A stretch of 64,000 nt of DNA, taken from assembly GCA_020736575.1 (NCBI GenBank), contig JAGPYM010000003.1, positions 1,178,001 through 1,242,000 of the forward strand, given 5' to 3'. The notes under the pieces are model-generated. The model saw nothing but the letters and a program-made list of their open reading frames with translations. It made no database searches and was not told the DNA's origin. The position numbers and the translations under genes are program-made. Each line of letters begins with the position of its first letter. The first letter of the stretch is position 1. This DNA comes from Thelonectria olida. Its lineage: Eukaryota > Ascomycota > Sordariomycetes > Hypocreales > Nectriaceae. Below, piece by piece: positions 23,154 through 35,233 of the stretch.

Positions 23154-26100
23154 GGTGGAAGCAAATCCTCACTAGAGGAACCGTGTTCTAAGCTTGAGGA
23201 GGCGGGAGAAACAACAAGGTCGAACCAAGATTACCGACAAGTTTTGTTCTTAGGTAATCAGGCAAAGGTGCATAAAGCGGATGGACAGCAAAGCTCTTGA
23301 AGTGATGAGACGGACGTGCAACAAAGCTTCGGTGTGGATTGCCTCAGGTTACTTCGCGCAACCACTGCTGTGCTTTCCTGATGCCTTGGAATTGTGATGT
23401 GTCTCACGTTTCAGATCCTTCTAGAAGCTTAACCGCTTGGGTGAGGCTCTGTCGCAGCTCCCGGTGGCGGGTAATTGCTTGTGGTTTGGTGGTGCAGTCA
23501 CTTCGCGTGATGATTTTCTGTGGTTGAACTTTTTTTTTTATTACTCCATGCTGCCTGGCTTACGAAGTGCAGACGGGGTACAAAAGCTCACACCGAAGAA
23601 CCCTTGTGCGAGGAGGTACCTGGCCCGTGCGTCATCATGAGTACACTGACTCGGAATCTCAGAGTCCGACAAGCGGGAGATATTGTATTGAGGAACGACA
23701 ACACGACGAAAACGAGCACACGTGGAAATGGATGAGAGTATTTCTGGATGATCACATCAGAATATCATTTGGTTGCATAACCGGAGGTGGTTTGCCGCAC
23801 GAATACGAATAGCTCTGAACCTCTCCTCAGGCTTCTCGGAAGAACAACCCCGCCTTGTCCATCAAAGTCACTCGTCAGAACCACAGAGATCCAATCACAA
23901 CGGGTCATGACTCCCCCAAATCGAGGACTCCAGGTTGCATTCAAACATGATCGAGATGAGGGAGGATCCTTGGCTGGTTTGAGTAGCAGCCCTCGTGAGC
24001 AAATCGAGCATCATTCTAACATGCTAGCTGCTCCTTGGTTAAAAAGAGGCGTCCAAAGTCCGGATCGGCCAACTAGTTCGTGGTTGCGTTTATAGTTTTG
24101 TAGATTGTACCCTGAATCAAGCACTGTGCCAACTGCCAACTGCATCTGAATGGAATACCCAGTATCTGGATGGTGGTACCTACAGTAAGAAAAGTGAACA
24201 TCTTCTTGTCAGTCCCCGCAGTGATGAGAGAATAACTACCACAAAAAGACTCACGCCTGCCATGTGAGAGAAAAGGTGTGACAACGTGGTCGCAATGAGG
24301 CAGAGGATAGGCAGGATGCCGGCCGTTGAAAAATGCAGCATGGATGTCTCGCTCGTGTAACTGCATTTCAACTGCATAGCCGTACATGAGAAGGACAAGC
24401 CGAGAGGGTCTTCTTGACTGACAGCCACAAATGATGTTGGGACCCTCCGTCATCGGGACGGTGAACACGTCGCAGAGCCGAGGAGCGTTCTAGGGAGAGC
24501 ATGGAAGGGAGGAAAAAACCTGGATCTTCAGCAGGACCAGGGGCAGAGGACGGGGTGCTGGGGAGCAAAACCTGGAGGACATATCCGTAAAAGGAAAAAG
24601 AATGCTCCTGATTGGCTGGAGCTTGGCTGGGGCTTGGCTGGACCACCCGCTGCAAAGCACTGTCAGTTGACCTGGGCATGCTGTTCCCCCAGTCAGCGGG
24701 CATTGTCCAGTAGCATTCGTCAGCGTGAAGCGGAAAAAGCCCAGCGTCCGATTATGAAAGATTTGCGGCCCCTCCAGCTCTCTGTGCTCTTTTCTGCCAC
24801 CACCCTTGCCCCTCATCCAGCCCCGCAATACTTTCATGTACGGGACCTGGACTTTACACCTACACCAACACTACCGATCGAAAGGGAGAAGGAAATGCCG
24901 TCCGCCTCATTTGATGCGGGTTGGAGGCAGGTCTGTGGCGGCAGGCTGCAGGTAGGTTTTATCCATTATGCAGGAAGCTGTCATGGACACCGGCCCGTCT
25001 AAACCCTTTTTTGCGGCCCTTGAATCGTTTATATCTCTCAGTTACATCTCCGTTCGTGAACAGCTTCCGTTGGCGGGGGTGGAGAGCCCCGAAGGTACCT
25101 CGGCCGTACCATTTTTCATCTCGCACTGGCCGACAATGCGGCTGCAAAGGGCAGATTCGGGGCCTGGGATTGCACTGTACAGATTCTGTTACGTGCGTTG
25201 CTGCTTGATGACGCTGTGTCGAGTGCCTGCTGGATCAAAATCCATCCCTCCGGATACCTCTGAGCCGGCTATGCGATCGAGCCTTTCTTTTCTTTTTTTT
25301 CCGCAATTTTTTTCTCCTTGTTTGCGTTGGTTCCAGCCTCCGGGGCAGAGGATGAGACTTGACTCATTTGGGGTAGACTTGCAGTTGTCTCAGGCCCTGG
25401 CAGGTGCCAAACTGCATTAGAACGTTGAAGTCGGCACCTCATGCACTTCGTACTGTGCCTGGATAGTTCCGCTTCACCTTCCAGGTTTGAACCGTCTTCA
25501 TTGCGAACAACCAACAGCAACAATGACTTTTATGGCAACTCACCATCTGGCGTGCTTCTTCCATCATCATTCGCTCTGATCCCCTCTGCCGAAGCTAACT
25601 CAAACCGATAGTCTCGTCCAATCTCCTTTTTCCTTGGAGAACCTCACTCCACGTTTTCCATTCTTCCAGAGCAGAGAATTAATGGACCGATCATGTTCAG
25701 GGCTGTCACCATCTCCACTTAACCATCTCCTCACCTTCTCTTTTCCTGGGTCCTTTCATTTGCTTGCTGTGGTCTCGCCATTTTGTCACCTGCTCGGACT
25801 CTGGACGCATTCTGACCCGGCGAGACCGGGATATCTCGCTTGTGAACTCTGACTCTTTGCTGGCAGTCACAAATATTCTCCGACTTCGCCAGTCGACACA
25901 TTAAAGTATTCCTGCGCGTGGACAGCCAGCCTCTGACGTCGCCATACACCGAATGATCGAGTGCGACAGTGTGACAGGCAAAGCGCTGCACTGGATCAAG
26001 AGATCCCATGTCGTTCTACCCACCATCCCGTCCTCCGTCCATCAGCAACACCCTTTGTTCGCCGCCCACGACGCAGCCGCCGCCAGCGCCAACCAACGCC

Positions 26101-26846
26101 AACGCACGCACGCGCGCACGCAGATTTCCAATCCCGCATCCACTTTGGTGCACCTCAGCACGCTGCACCCAAGACGTTTTCCACCAAAATAGGCCCCCAC
26201 TCCACCCTGTTGCCAGCCCACTCAGCGGTCCGGCCAGACAGAGACTCCTGGCTGCACGTAGTACCTACTGTATACTGCACAGTACCTAGGATTGGTCTCG
26301 CTTTTGCGCCGCCGTCGGTACTGGCTCTGTACAGGTCTGTAGGCCCAGGAGGTACTGTCCGCAACCCTAGGACCTGGGGTGCGACTCCGTACCTGCTCCT
26401 CCTCCAACCACGACAGGCCCCAGCCTATGCCGGCGGGCCATTGAAAAAAAAAAAAAAAGTGTAGTCGCCGCCGGGTTTCGCCTCGCAAAATCCTCGCCTC
26501 GTCTCGTTTCGTCAAACAACTTCGGTTCTTGCTGAACTTGACTCGGCTCAATCCCTTTTCCGGGTTGCTCTTTGCCCGTCGTCATTGCTTCCTTCCTCCT
26601 CACCTCCCCTCACCTTCCTCAATCCCGGCTTCGAGCTTCCTTCCTGCTTGTTCTTCTCCATCGTCACTTACTCCTTCCTCCCTTCGTCATCGTTCTCTGC
26701 CCCTCCGATCCCGCCCCGCCAACCAACTACCGCCTTCCGTTTCCGTCCGTCGCCATTGATTTTGACCTCAAACTTTTTACCTCCGTCCTCAGCAGCCTTC
26801 ACCTCAAGCTCGACAACCACTCAATTCACTCTGTCCGCCAGTCAAA
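23154..26846. other. Gene-free spacer upstream of PRPP synthetase
   Basis: About 3.7 kb with no recognisable coding region. Open frames are short and conflict on both strands. The right part (26,520-26,846) is strongly pyrimidine-rich and is the probable leader and promoter of the PRPP synthetase gene. A run of 15 A lies at 26444-26458. Near 26,260-26,360 there are several GTACCTA/TAGGTAC-type short palindromes. Confidence 0.5.
26444..26458. repeat. Poly-A tract of 15
   Basis: An uninterrupted run of 15 A about 390 bp upstream of the PRPP synthetase ATG. Such dA:dT tracts often mark nucleosome-depleted promoters in fungi; here that role is an inference. Confidence 0.85.
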
Positions 26847-28283
26847 ATGGTGCGCAATATCGTGATCCTGGGAGGCAATTCCCACCCCCAGCTCACCGAG
26901 AGTGTTTGCAACATGCTCGGTATCCCTCAGAGCTCTCGCATCCTAAACAAGTTCTCCGGCGGCGAGAGTCGCTGCGAAATCAAGGACTCGGTTCGTGGCA
27001 AGGATGTCTACATTATCCAGTCTGGCTCTGGACATGTCAACGACAACCTCATTGATCTCTGCATCATGATTTCCGCTTGCAAAACCGGCTCTGCCAAGCG
27101 CGTCACCGCAGTCGTGCCCCTCTTCCCCTACTCAAGACAGCCAGACTGGCCGTATAACAAGGCTGGTGCTCCTCTCTCTCAACCCACTGGCTCTGCGAAA
27201 AAGGACTACACCTTCGAGAGTGTTCCTGCTACACCCCGTCCTGGTGCACCCAGGTCTGCTGGCCTGCTCAATGGCGTCAACACCCTCACCGAGAAGCTCA
27301 CGAAAACGTCCCTTGGCCATGACGGGACCAATGGTGTCAATGGGATCAATGGCGTCAATGGCACTACGAACGGGGTCACCAGCTCCAACGGCAGCGTCAA
27401 TGGCGACTACGCGCCTCCTCGCCGTTCCGATACCATCTCTAGCACCGGGTCTACCGCCCGCGGCCACCACCATGACGGCTCAATTTCATCCCAGAGGAGC
27501 TACACCACTCACGACTACGAGAACCCCAACAACATCAATGTCTTCCAGGGCAAGCCCGGCTATAAGCAGTGGGTTGCTCAAGCTGGCACTCTCGTCGCTG
27601 ACCTGCTCACTTGCGCCGGCGCCGATCACATCATCACCATGGACCTCCACGACCCCCAATACCAGGGCTTCTTCGATATTCCCGTCGACAACCTCTATGG
27701 CAAGGCATTGATTCAAAACTACATCAAGCAGATTCCTGGCTACCGAGATGCCGTCGTCGTTTCCCCCGATGCCGGAGGCGCAAAGCGCGCGACCCTCATT
27801 GCTGATAGTCTAGAAATGGACTTTGCACTTATTCACAAGGTAACTATTCCAATTCACCATAAAAACTTGCCCCCTCCCGTTCAAGACTCATATATCCCCT
27901 AGGAACGTCGTCCTACTCGCTTCACTGAACAGCGCAACGCCAGTATGATGCTCGTCGGTGAAGTCGCAAACCGCATCTGTATCCTTGTCGATGACATCGT
28001 TGACACGGCCAACACCATCACCCGTGCCGCCAAGCTTTTGAAGAAGGAGGGCGCGACGAGAGTTTATGCTCTTCTCACCCATGGAGTCTTCAGCGGGGAT
28101 GCTATCAATCGCATTAACGCTTCTGGCATTGACAAGATTCTCGTGACCAACTCCGTTCCTCAATCCGAGCACCGCCGATTATGTCCGAAGCTCGAAGTTC
28201 TTGATGTCGCCCCCGTCTTTGCCGAGGCTATCCGTCGCGTTCACCACGGTGAATCCATCAGCGTCCTCTTCCAACACAACTGA
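26847..28283 (+). CDS. Ribose-phosphate pyrophosphokinase (PRPP synthetase) with internal insertion
   Basis: Two exons (26847-27839 and 27903-28283) give 457 residues. The enzyme makes PRPP from ribose 5-phosphate and ATP for purine, pyrimidine, His, Trp and NAD synthesis. Seen motifs: [16 protein letters not shown] near residues 37-51, [19 protein letters not shown] near 259-277, [10 protein letters not shown], and the PRPP-binding loop [10 protein letters not shown] at 360-369. A non-homologous insert of roughly 138 residues (about 101-238) follows PYSRQPD; it carries an Asn/Gly/Val repeat (units like NGVNGING) and Ser-rich sequence. Such insertions are known in yeast Prs1 and Prs5, whose role reaches into cell-integrity signalling. 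Family members without the insert are about 320 residues. ATG context is GTCAAAATGG. I would assign it to the Prs1/Prs5 insert class without choosing one. Confidence 0.93.
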
Positions 28284-29788
28284 GGGGCCCGCAGCGCTCA
28301 TTACCGCATCGTGACGAACCACAACCCCTATACCACCAGAGCACCACGACGTCTATTCCCACACGGAGGTTCGGCCTCGATGCTTGTCGGTATCCTTGCG
28401 CTTCCTTGAGACACACCCCCACAGGACGCTCCGCTCTTCCCACCCCACGTCGCGACGACGCTCAGCAGCCGTCTGGCGACACATTTTCCTGATCTGGGTT
28501 TCATTTTGGAGTTAACCGGAAACTTCTTGTGTTATGTTGCATGTCTGTCATATGCCGCGCCTTGGTTTGCGGGCACTTTTTCTATACTTTTTCTTTCCCG
28601 CCCCAAGATTGGATCTTGGCGGGATATTTTGCATCGTGCTTGAGCGCATGAGTGCAAGGAGACTTGAGGAGGCATGGATTTAGTGGAAGCGGTGGCAGCG
28701 CGGATCGGAGGACGGGTCTTGCTGATGTCTGCTCCGCTACACAATTTCATCCATTTCCTTGACTCTTATCCCCGTCCCTTTTTCTCGTTTCCCCTTTCTT
28801 TTCATGCTATACAACAAAACACTCGGAGGAGGCCATTGTGCGCATAGAGCAGCACCCTACGGTACTGACATGTTTACAAATCGGTACGGTAGCGGAGGTT
28901 GTGAGCTGATGTGCGATGGACAACAACAAAACTCCCTCTCGAGACTCATGACAAAAGTACAACCATAGAAGTAAAAATCGATCGTAGACTTTGGACCAAA
29001 AACTAGACAGGAGTTCACGGCTGAGATCTTTATTGCTTGGTGAACATCCTGGTCCAAACTAGCCAATGCCACGCAATTGGCAATGCTGATATATAATAAA
29101 AAATGAATGAAAGAAAAGTTAATATGAAAAATTGAACAGAACCAATGCCCTTTTGACTTTGTGAGGAATTGATGTTGGTCTTGGTGAAGATGCGAACACA
29201 CGGTTATTGTACGAATAGACATACCTGGAGTTGAAAACTGGCTGATTGAAGATACCATGGACTGGTTCAGTTGTCTTCCATAGCTTTCAGTTATTTCCAG
29301 TGTCTCTGAGGACTTGTTGCATGTAGACAGCCTCCTATGTTTCTCTAAGTTTGTTTCTCGCTGAACATTTACGACCTGAGCAACAAGCAGACGTGTGGCC
29401 ACTTCATAGCGTTCATCATTAGAAAGCGCGTTTATTTTGATAAGATTCTTTATCGGTTTCGTACATCATAGCCTGAACTCCAGCTTATTAACCTGTTTAT
29501 CCGTCCTGGAAAGCAATCTGTCTAAATGACAATCCTGGTCCATCCTTGAGGGTCGTTTCCTTATCAATGGGATGATGCTCACCCGATTTTCCCACCCGGC
29601 TTATCTTCTCCCTTGAGAAGATAACAGTGAACGCCAAAGCTCTCCCTTGTTGCGGAAGGTGCAAAAACGAGAAAAATATTTCTACTTCGCCGTTTGGATG
29701 AAATGGTGATATAAATCGCCCGGGGGCGGTCAATGGTTCTCTTCCCCTCTGACGCAGACTCCGCCTTCAGATACACACAGTGCTTGTC
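28284..29788. other. Convergent spacer between PRPP synthetase and PARP-E2 gene
   Basis: 1.5 kb between two stop codons. It holds the two 3' UTRs; the middle (about 28,970-29,480) is AT-rich. No gene is recognised. Confidence 0.5.
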
Positions 29789-32700
29789 TCAGGACCATGT
29801 CAAAGCTGACATATCGGCGGGGAGCTGCCATCCATGACTAGCCACGGCGCGTCGGTACGCCTGCTCGGCTTCACCAGGGCCGTAATCCGTCACCCCCATG
29901 TATTGCGTTGTATCGAGGCGAGCCGGTGGATCCTTGTCGCACAAGCTCATGCGGACTTCGAGGAAGACCTTCTCAAGTGTGAGTGCAGGAGACCAACCCG
30001 AGTTTGTCAGCAACTCTGAGCAGATGGAACCACCAGCCGTGACATGTCCTCCGCCGCCTCGAGAAAATGGGAGGAAACGCGGACGGATGACACGAACAAA
30101 GGGAGGAGACATTGGGAATGTGGCACCGAAGCGACATTCGAGGACGACGCTGGACACATCGACGCGCTTCATATCTTTGGCAAGGGGTAGAGACTCGTCG
30201 AAACTGTGTAACTCTACAATCCAGCTGAATATGTTGGACAGCTTGTCAAAGTTGATGTACCAACCTAGGGTGCGAATATTGGTCTTAGCTTGGATTCGCT
30301 GCAGGTCCTTGATCTCTCTGTTGAGACTTCGAAGGGCTCCTGGGGATGACGATGCCCATGTTGGCTCCATGAGTTTTGGAAGATTGTCGTGATTGAGGGC
30401 ACCGGGCTGAAAGCCCGCCATGTCAAGTTCCATCGGGACGAGGGGATTAGAGACATTCTTGTTGTGTCGAGCTTCTTGCATAGCCGTTGTCAGCTTCGGT
30501 GATAGAGCCACTTCCATCCCAGAATCCGCTGATGGGCGCCGTCGTTTTCGTGCCATGGAGTTGTCTCGGTCTTCATCCTCGGAGTCTGAGAGGTTGCCCA
30601 CATCGTCAATGATCCCTTCCCACGTGTTCATTTGAGAGCGATCGACGACCGTCAGCGTATCGGGTTCACTTGAAGACTTTTCGACAAGCCGGCGTCTAAC
30701 CGGGATTGCTGTGAGGGGGATTTTGAGAGGATTGCCTTTAGGGCCTAGCAGTTGGCGTACGGGGTCCTGAGCAATATACCCCTTTGACGGTTGAGTCGAT
30801 GGCTTTGGGAAGGGCTGGGCCCTGGCAGAATACTTGGGGTTGACGCGAACGAAAAGATAACGGCATTGAATCCACTCAACCTGATTAACAACACAGTGTG
30901 GTGTTGTTGAGACGAATTTGCTAGGCTCATTGATGACTTCACAGATGCTGATAGCATTAGTCGCCTGCAGGACAGAGTTTTGCCATCCTTGGTGGTAACT
31001 GTGTTTCCACCTCTATTGTAAAATCCGGGTCAGTCTAACACAGAATGATGGCGGAAATGGAGAAGCTGCGGTGTCTCTCCAAGACTTACCTCGTCACCTT
31101 TGGGGAGTATGACTCCCGAGTAATTCAAGCTCGTGTGCAAACTAGGACTGAAGTACACTCCGTCCCCGTATGCTCGACCGTGAAGATGGGATTTGAAGTC
31201 GAGACCACTTCGAATGATGCTGTGCCAGTTACTCAGAGGACTGCCATGCCAAAGAAATAGGCTGGGGCATTTTTTTTCTTCTACCCCAACTCTGCGGCAC
31301 TTCTCCAGTTCGTCCGTGAAGATCTGTTCCTTTTCTGGAGCGCCCTGAGCGAAGCGAAACTGCATCCATTCCTCATCCATACCAATCACCCTGTTTCCGT
31401 TTTGAGCATGCACGCGAGCATCCTTTGTCAATGTTCCGGAAGCATCAGGCACAGGTGCATCGGCAGGCACGGGGCCATCTTGAACGATCAAGGAACGGTT
31501 TGAGGCGACAATCCAGTTCAGCAGAGTCAGGGTAGATGTATCCAAAAACCCCTTCCAAGATGATAGTAGACGACCTGGCTTTTCCATCAAGTACTCTCTC
31601 ATCTCTAGAACCGGTGGGATGATACAACTCAAATGTTGGAGAGCTGAATTTCGTTCCGGGTCGCTCAGATCGTCAATATCCCTGTCATGCTTGAATAACA
31701 AGACCTCCTGCCACCCATCCTCAGGGTGTGTTGCTTGGCTTTGGCCATTTCCTTGCAACCACGCAGGCCCCGTCTTAGTGCTGACAATTCGAAAGTTGCA
31801 AGTACTATGTTGAACAGATTCGACCATGCATATATGGGTCTCAAACCTTTCAAAAATGTGATTGCGGCCTTCAGTGACGGGGGCATCTCTGGCGGTTGTG
31901 GTGTGATTCGGGAAACCAGTTATAGGGCCAGTAGACGCGAGGGGAATGGCTCCGGGGGAGGGAGGGTCGATATGGGCCAGATGTCTCACCATCAATGACA
32001 CAAGTTGACCTTCTTTGATTGATTGATGTGAGGGGAAATCGCAAACATCGAACCTGATCATCTTCGTCTGGAAACACGCATTAACCTTGAGATGTTTATC
32101 CGGTCTCTGGAAGTTGCCCGTCACGCAAGATCTCAAGTTTAGCCCCACGGGAAGCTCTCTAACACGACCAGCCGTGATCGCAGAAACGAAAAAGTCGATC
32201 AAAAGGTCAACGACATAAGGGTTGTTGATGATCTCATACTCGATACCTTGCCCAAAACCCAAAGCCAGGTACTGGTACAAGCACAGAGAACTGTCACAGA
32301 CGAACGGCGTAACAGCCTCAAAGGCCGATTTTGTCCTTTGGTGACAAACCATGCAGTACTTGGTGCATCGGACTAGCCTTTGGAGAGCAAATTGCATAGC
32401 GACAAGGAGGATATTGAGGTCCTTCTCGTCGTCTAGAGCGTAGTCGTGTTGCAGCCCCTCCAGGTTGATGGGATTCTCCCAAATGTCCTCTGTGTTGTCG
32501 GTGGCTTCATCGCTAAGATCTCGCTGAGGATATCTTGTCCTGATATGGACGGCTCTCCTCATATTGAACTTGCGCTGCTGGGCTTGGTCCCAAGACAGAT
32601 CTTGGCTTCGCCGCAGATGAAGAAGACTGAGAAATTCCTGGTTAAGCAGAGAATTCAGGGAGCCTGAAATGTATAGAGAGACGAAGGCATCCTCATCGAC

Positions 32701-33650
32701 ACTGTCTGGTTCCGTTTCGCTAGATTCCTCCATGTCGTCCACTTTCTCGCCGGCCTGTCTTCGATTGAAGGCCCCATTAGCTGTCCGTGGTGAAGGCCGA
32801 GGGCTGGCACACTTGCCGAATCGAAATCGAATTTCTGACTGGTCGGAGGGCAGCTCGAGAATCTTTTGGGTCGTGCGATATCCATACGGAAGTTTCACAA
32901 GCATCACCACGAAGTCGGAGCACTTCAGGTCCCAGGCCTCAAGAACCTCATCGGATATACCAAGTTTTGACACATGAACTGCCATTGAGAGAATTCCTGA
33001 AACTGAATCGACCATTTTCATGGATGAAAGGGAAACGAAGATTCCCTGGCCACTTGCTTGCCGCAAATGGTGCTTGAATTGCCTCAGAGATTCTCGGTCC
33101 GGAGCGGGGGAATGTGTTGGGGCTGCACGCGGCCAGTCGAGATCGAGTTCGTATCCCCCGTACTCCTCGTCGATGCTCAGTGAATCTATTGGATCAAAGC
33201 CAGAGCCATTGCTCATATCGTCATCATCGCCATCAATGTCCATGTTGATGTCATCGGAAGACTCAGTTGAGTTTGACTCCAGTTTCGCTGATAGGTTTGT
33301 GGATATGAGCCGGATAACTTCAGCGACCTTCTTCCCCGTGACTTTGTCAGAGAGAGATTCCAGCAATGTGACCAAATGCTTTTCAACATGTTCGGATGAA
33401 GTGAATACAAGAAAGTAACAGTCGCGTGGATAGGAGTCAACGTCTAACCGGCATCAGTCTCGTAGCAACTCGACAAGCCAAGTGGAGCGTTACCTGTCGC
33501 AAGAGCCAGAAGCTCGATCGGGGCTAAGTCATGGTGGGTGTACGTGAACACAATCTCACCGTCCGAGTCACCCCTGTGTATGTTGGAGACCCCATCAACC
33601 GGGGTGGATGCTGCCTCGGCCACATCGAGGTTGAACTGCTTGAGCCCCAT
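29789..33650 (-). CDS. Fusion of PARP-type ADP-ribosyltransferase and UBE2Q-like ubiquitin-conjugating domain
   Basis: Three exons on the minus strand: 33494-33650, 31090-33443 and 29789-31012. Introns are 50 and 77 bp and the phases match, giving 1,244 residues. An acidic region near residues 105-130 precedes a middle part with Cys pairs (CTKYCMVCHQ) that could bind zinc. The ADP-ribosyltransferase domain includes LFLWHGSP (His785, first triad residue) and GRAYGDGVYFSPS (Tyr811, second triad residue). The C-terminal domain contains GGSICSELLTNSGWSP, very close to the active-site loop of UBE2Q enzymes, with a candidate catalytic Cys at 1168. PARP proteins with a C-terminal UBC domain are known in ascomycetes. 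The likely role is ADP-ribosylation linked to ubiquitin transfer; the substrate is unknown. A bipartite basic stretch (RKRRR near 992-996) may be a nuclear signal. Confidence 0.9.
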
Positions 33651-35233
33651 GGTGGCATGGGCCAGAGACGCCGGCTACCTCAGCAGCGAGAGGGCTCAGA
33701 GAAGTGAGATAGGGCGAACGCCGAAGTGTAGTGAAGGTAGTAAATCTGTGGGCAAGGTTAGAAGTTGAAATGTGTTGATATCCTTTGGGACGGAAAAGGG
33801 AGGCAGCGTGAATGGGGAGACGTGCGTAAGTACCTTGGTGAAGACAAGTGCATGCGGGCTTCCAACAGGCGCCAAACACAGTATCGTCATTTGACAGACA
33901 AGGTCATGTCGATAAGGGCACTGGAGATACGGGCCAGTCGAAGTTGGGCAGGATGTTTGCTTGCCAGGCTGGCAACGAGTGATGGAATGAGGCGTGACCG
34001 GGCTGGATTGGAGTGGAGGGAGAAGTGCTTGGAGGTGATATCTCCAGAAGACGACCGAGCGTCGAGAGTCGGATCCGTGTACAGCAGGGTCAGTCTGGGG
34101 GGAGAAGACGGGAATCATCAAGCGGAAGAATGAAAGTCAAAGAAAATGCAGACTGGCAGTTGCCTGCTGAGCTGGAGCGGGAAACTCGAGCAAACAGTGG
34201 AGGTGTCAGGCAGACACGACTCCATTCGATTCGTGAGTGCCCGTAGCTCTTCATGACGGCATGTACCGGCCAATCGACGCACGTGTAGTCATCTGCAACA
34301 CACAGACATGAGAGGAAATGAAAAAGAAAAAAAATAAAACAGTCTGAACACTTCTTTCCTTCCATCTTTGCCAAAATAATTAGGAGCAAGGCCCAACAAA
34401 CATCGATGAATGTTTAAACGGAAGCCGGAATCCGGGCCCCGTATCAGCCCTACGCTGCTAGCTGCTGAGGCGCCCCAGTGTTCAGCAGCACCCAGCCGTG
34501 GACGCTAATCGCACAGCGGGCGGTCCGCGCCCCAGCAGTGGAGCGTCGGTGACATGACAGGGCGTCAGGGCCTGAGGGACAGGACCTCGGGCCTCCACTC
34601 CCGGTCTGCATGAAATATGGATGTCGTCCTCACCCGTGTCGGGAATTAACTACTTAGTGCGTGCGCGCAGAGAAGAACCCACGTGCAGCTCGAGGTCCCT
34701 CGATCTACGCATACACGGGTCAACAAGGTGCGTTGTGCAGGACGCATGGCATGGAAGGTGTGTGTGAGAGTACCTACTTGTTGAGATACCCTTGGCCTTG
34801 GCCTTCTCATAAGTGACCCCGTTAAGACGTGCTTCGACACGAAGTACTTCAGTCTTCGCCTAAACGACCACACCGCATCAAGTAACGCGTGTCCTCCCTC
34901 CCCCTCCCTCCCATGTCAGCTTCGCTCCAACATGTGCCCGCTCCACAGATAAAGGGGAGCTCAGCCTCAACACCCTGTCCTGTCGGCTTCGCCCTCTCGC
35001 CGAGACCCAGGTTCGTGACAAAATTCACGCTCCACCTGTTTTCTCCAGATCATCATCCATATCCATTGCAATGCGCGTATAGCCACAGGGCCTTCTTCTT
35101 CTTTTTCTTCTTCCTTTGCTCCCGCCTTCAACTCACCCCCGACGGTTTCTCGCCGTCGATGCCATTCACTTGAGCTGAGCTCTCCACAACCGCGGATTTG
35201 CCTTTCTCTGCCGTTCCATCCTCGTTCATCACC
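33651..35233. promoter_or_regulatory. Divergent spacer between PARP-E2 gene and type II membrane protein gene
   Basis: 1.6 kb between two divergent starts. It has no recognisable gene. The palindrome GAAGTACTTC lies at 34841-34850. The last 200 bp before the right-hand gene are CT-rich and probably form its leader. Confidence 0.45.

Noticed and set aside
29789..33650. Two separate genes for the PARP and the E2 parts
   Set aside because: The 77-bp intron has good signals and matching phase, and PARP-UBC fusions are known in ascomycetes.
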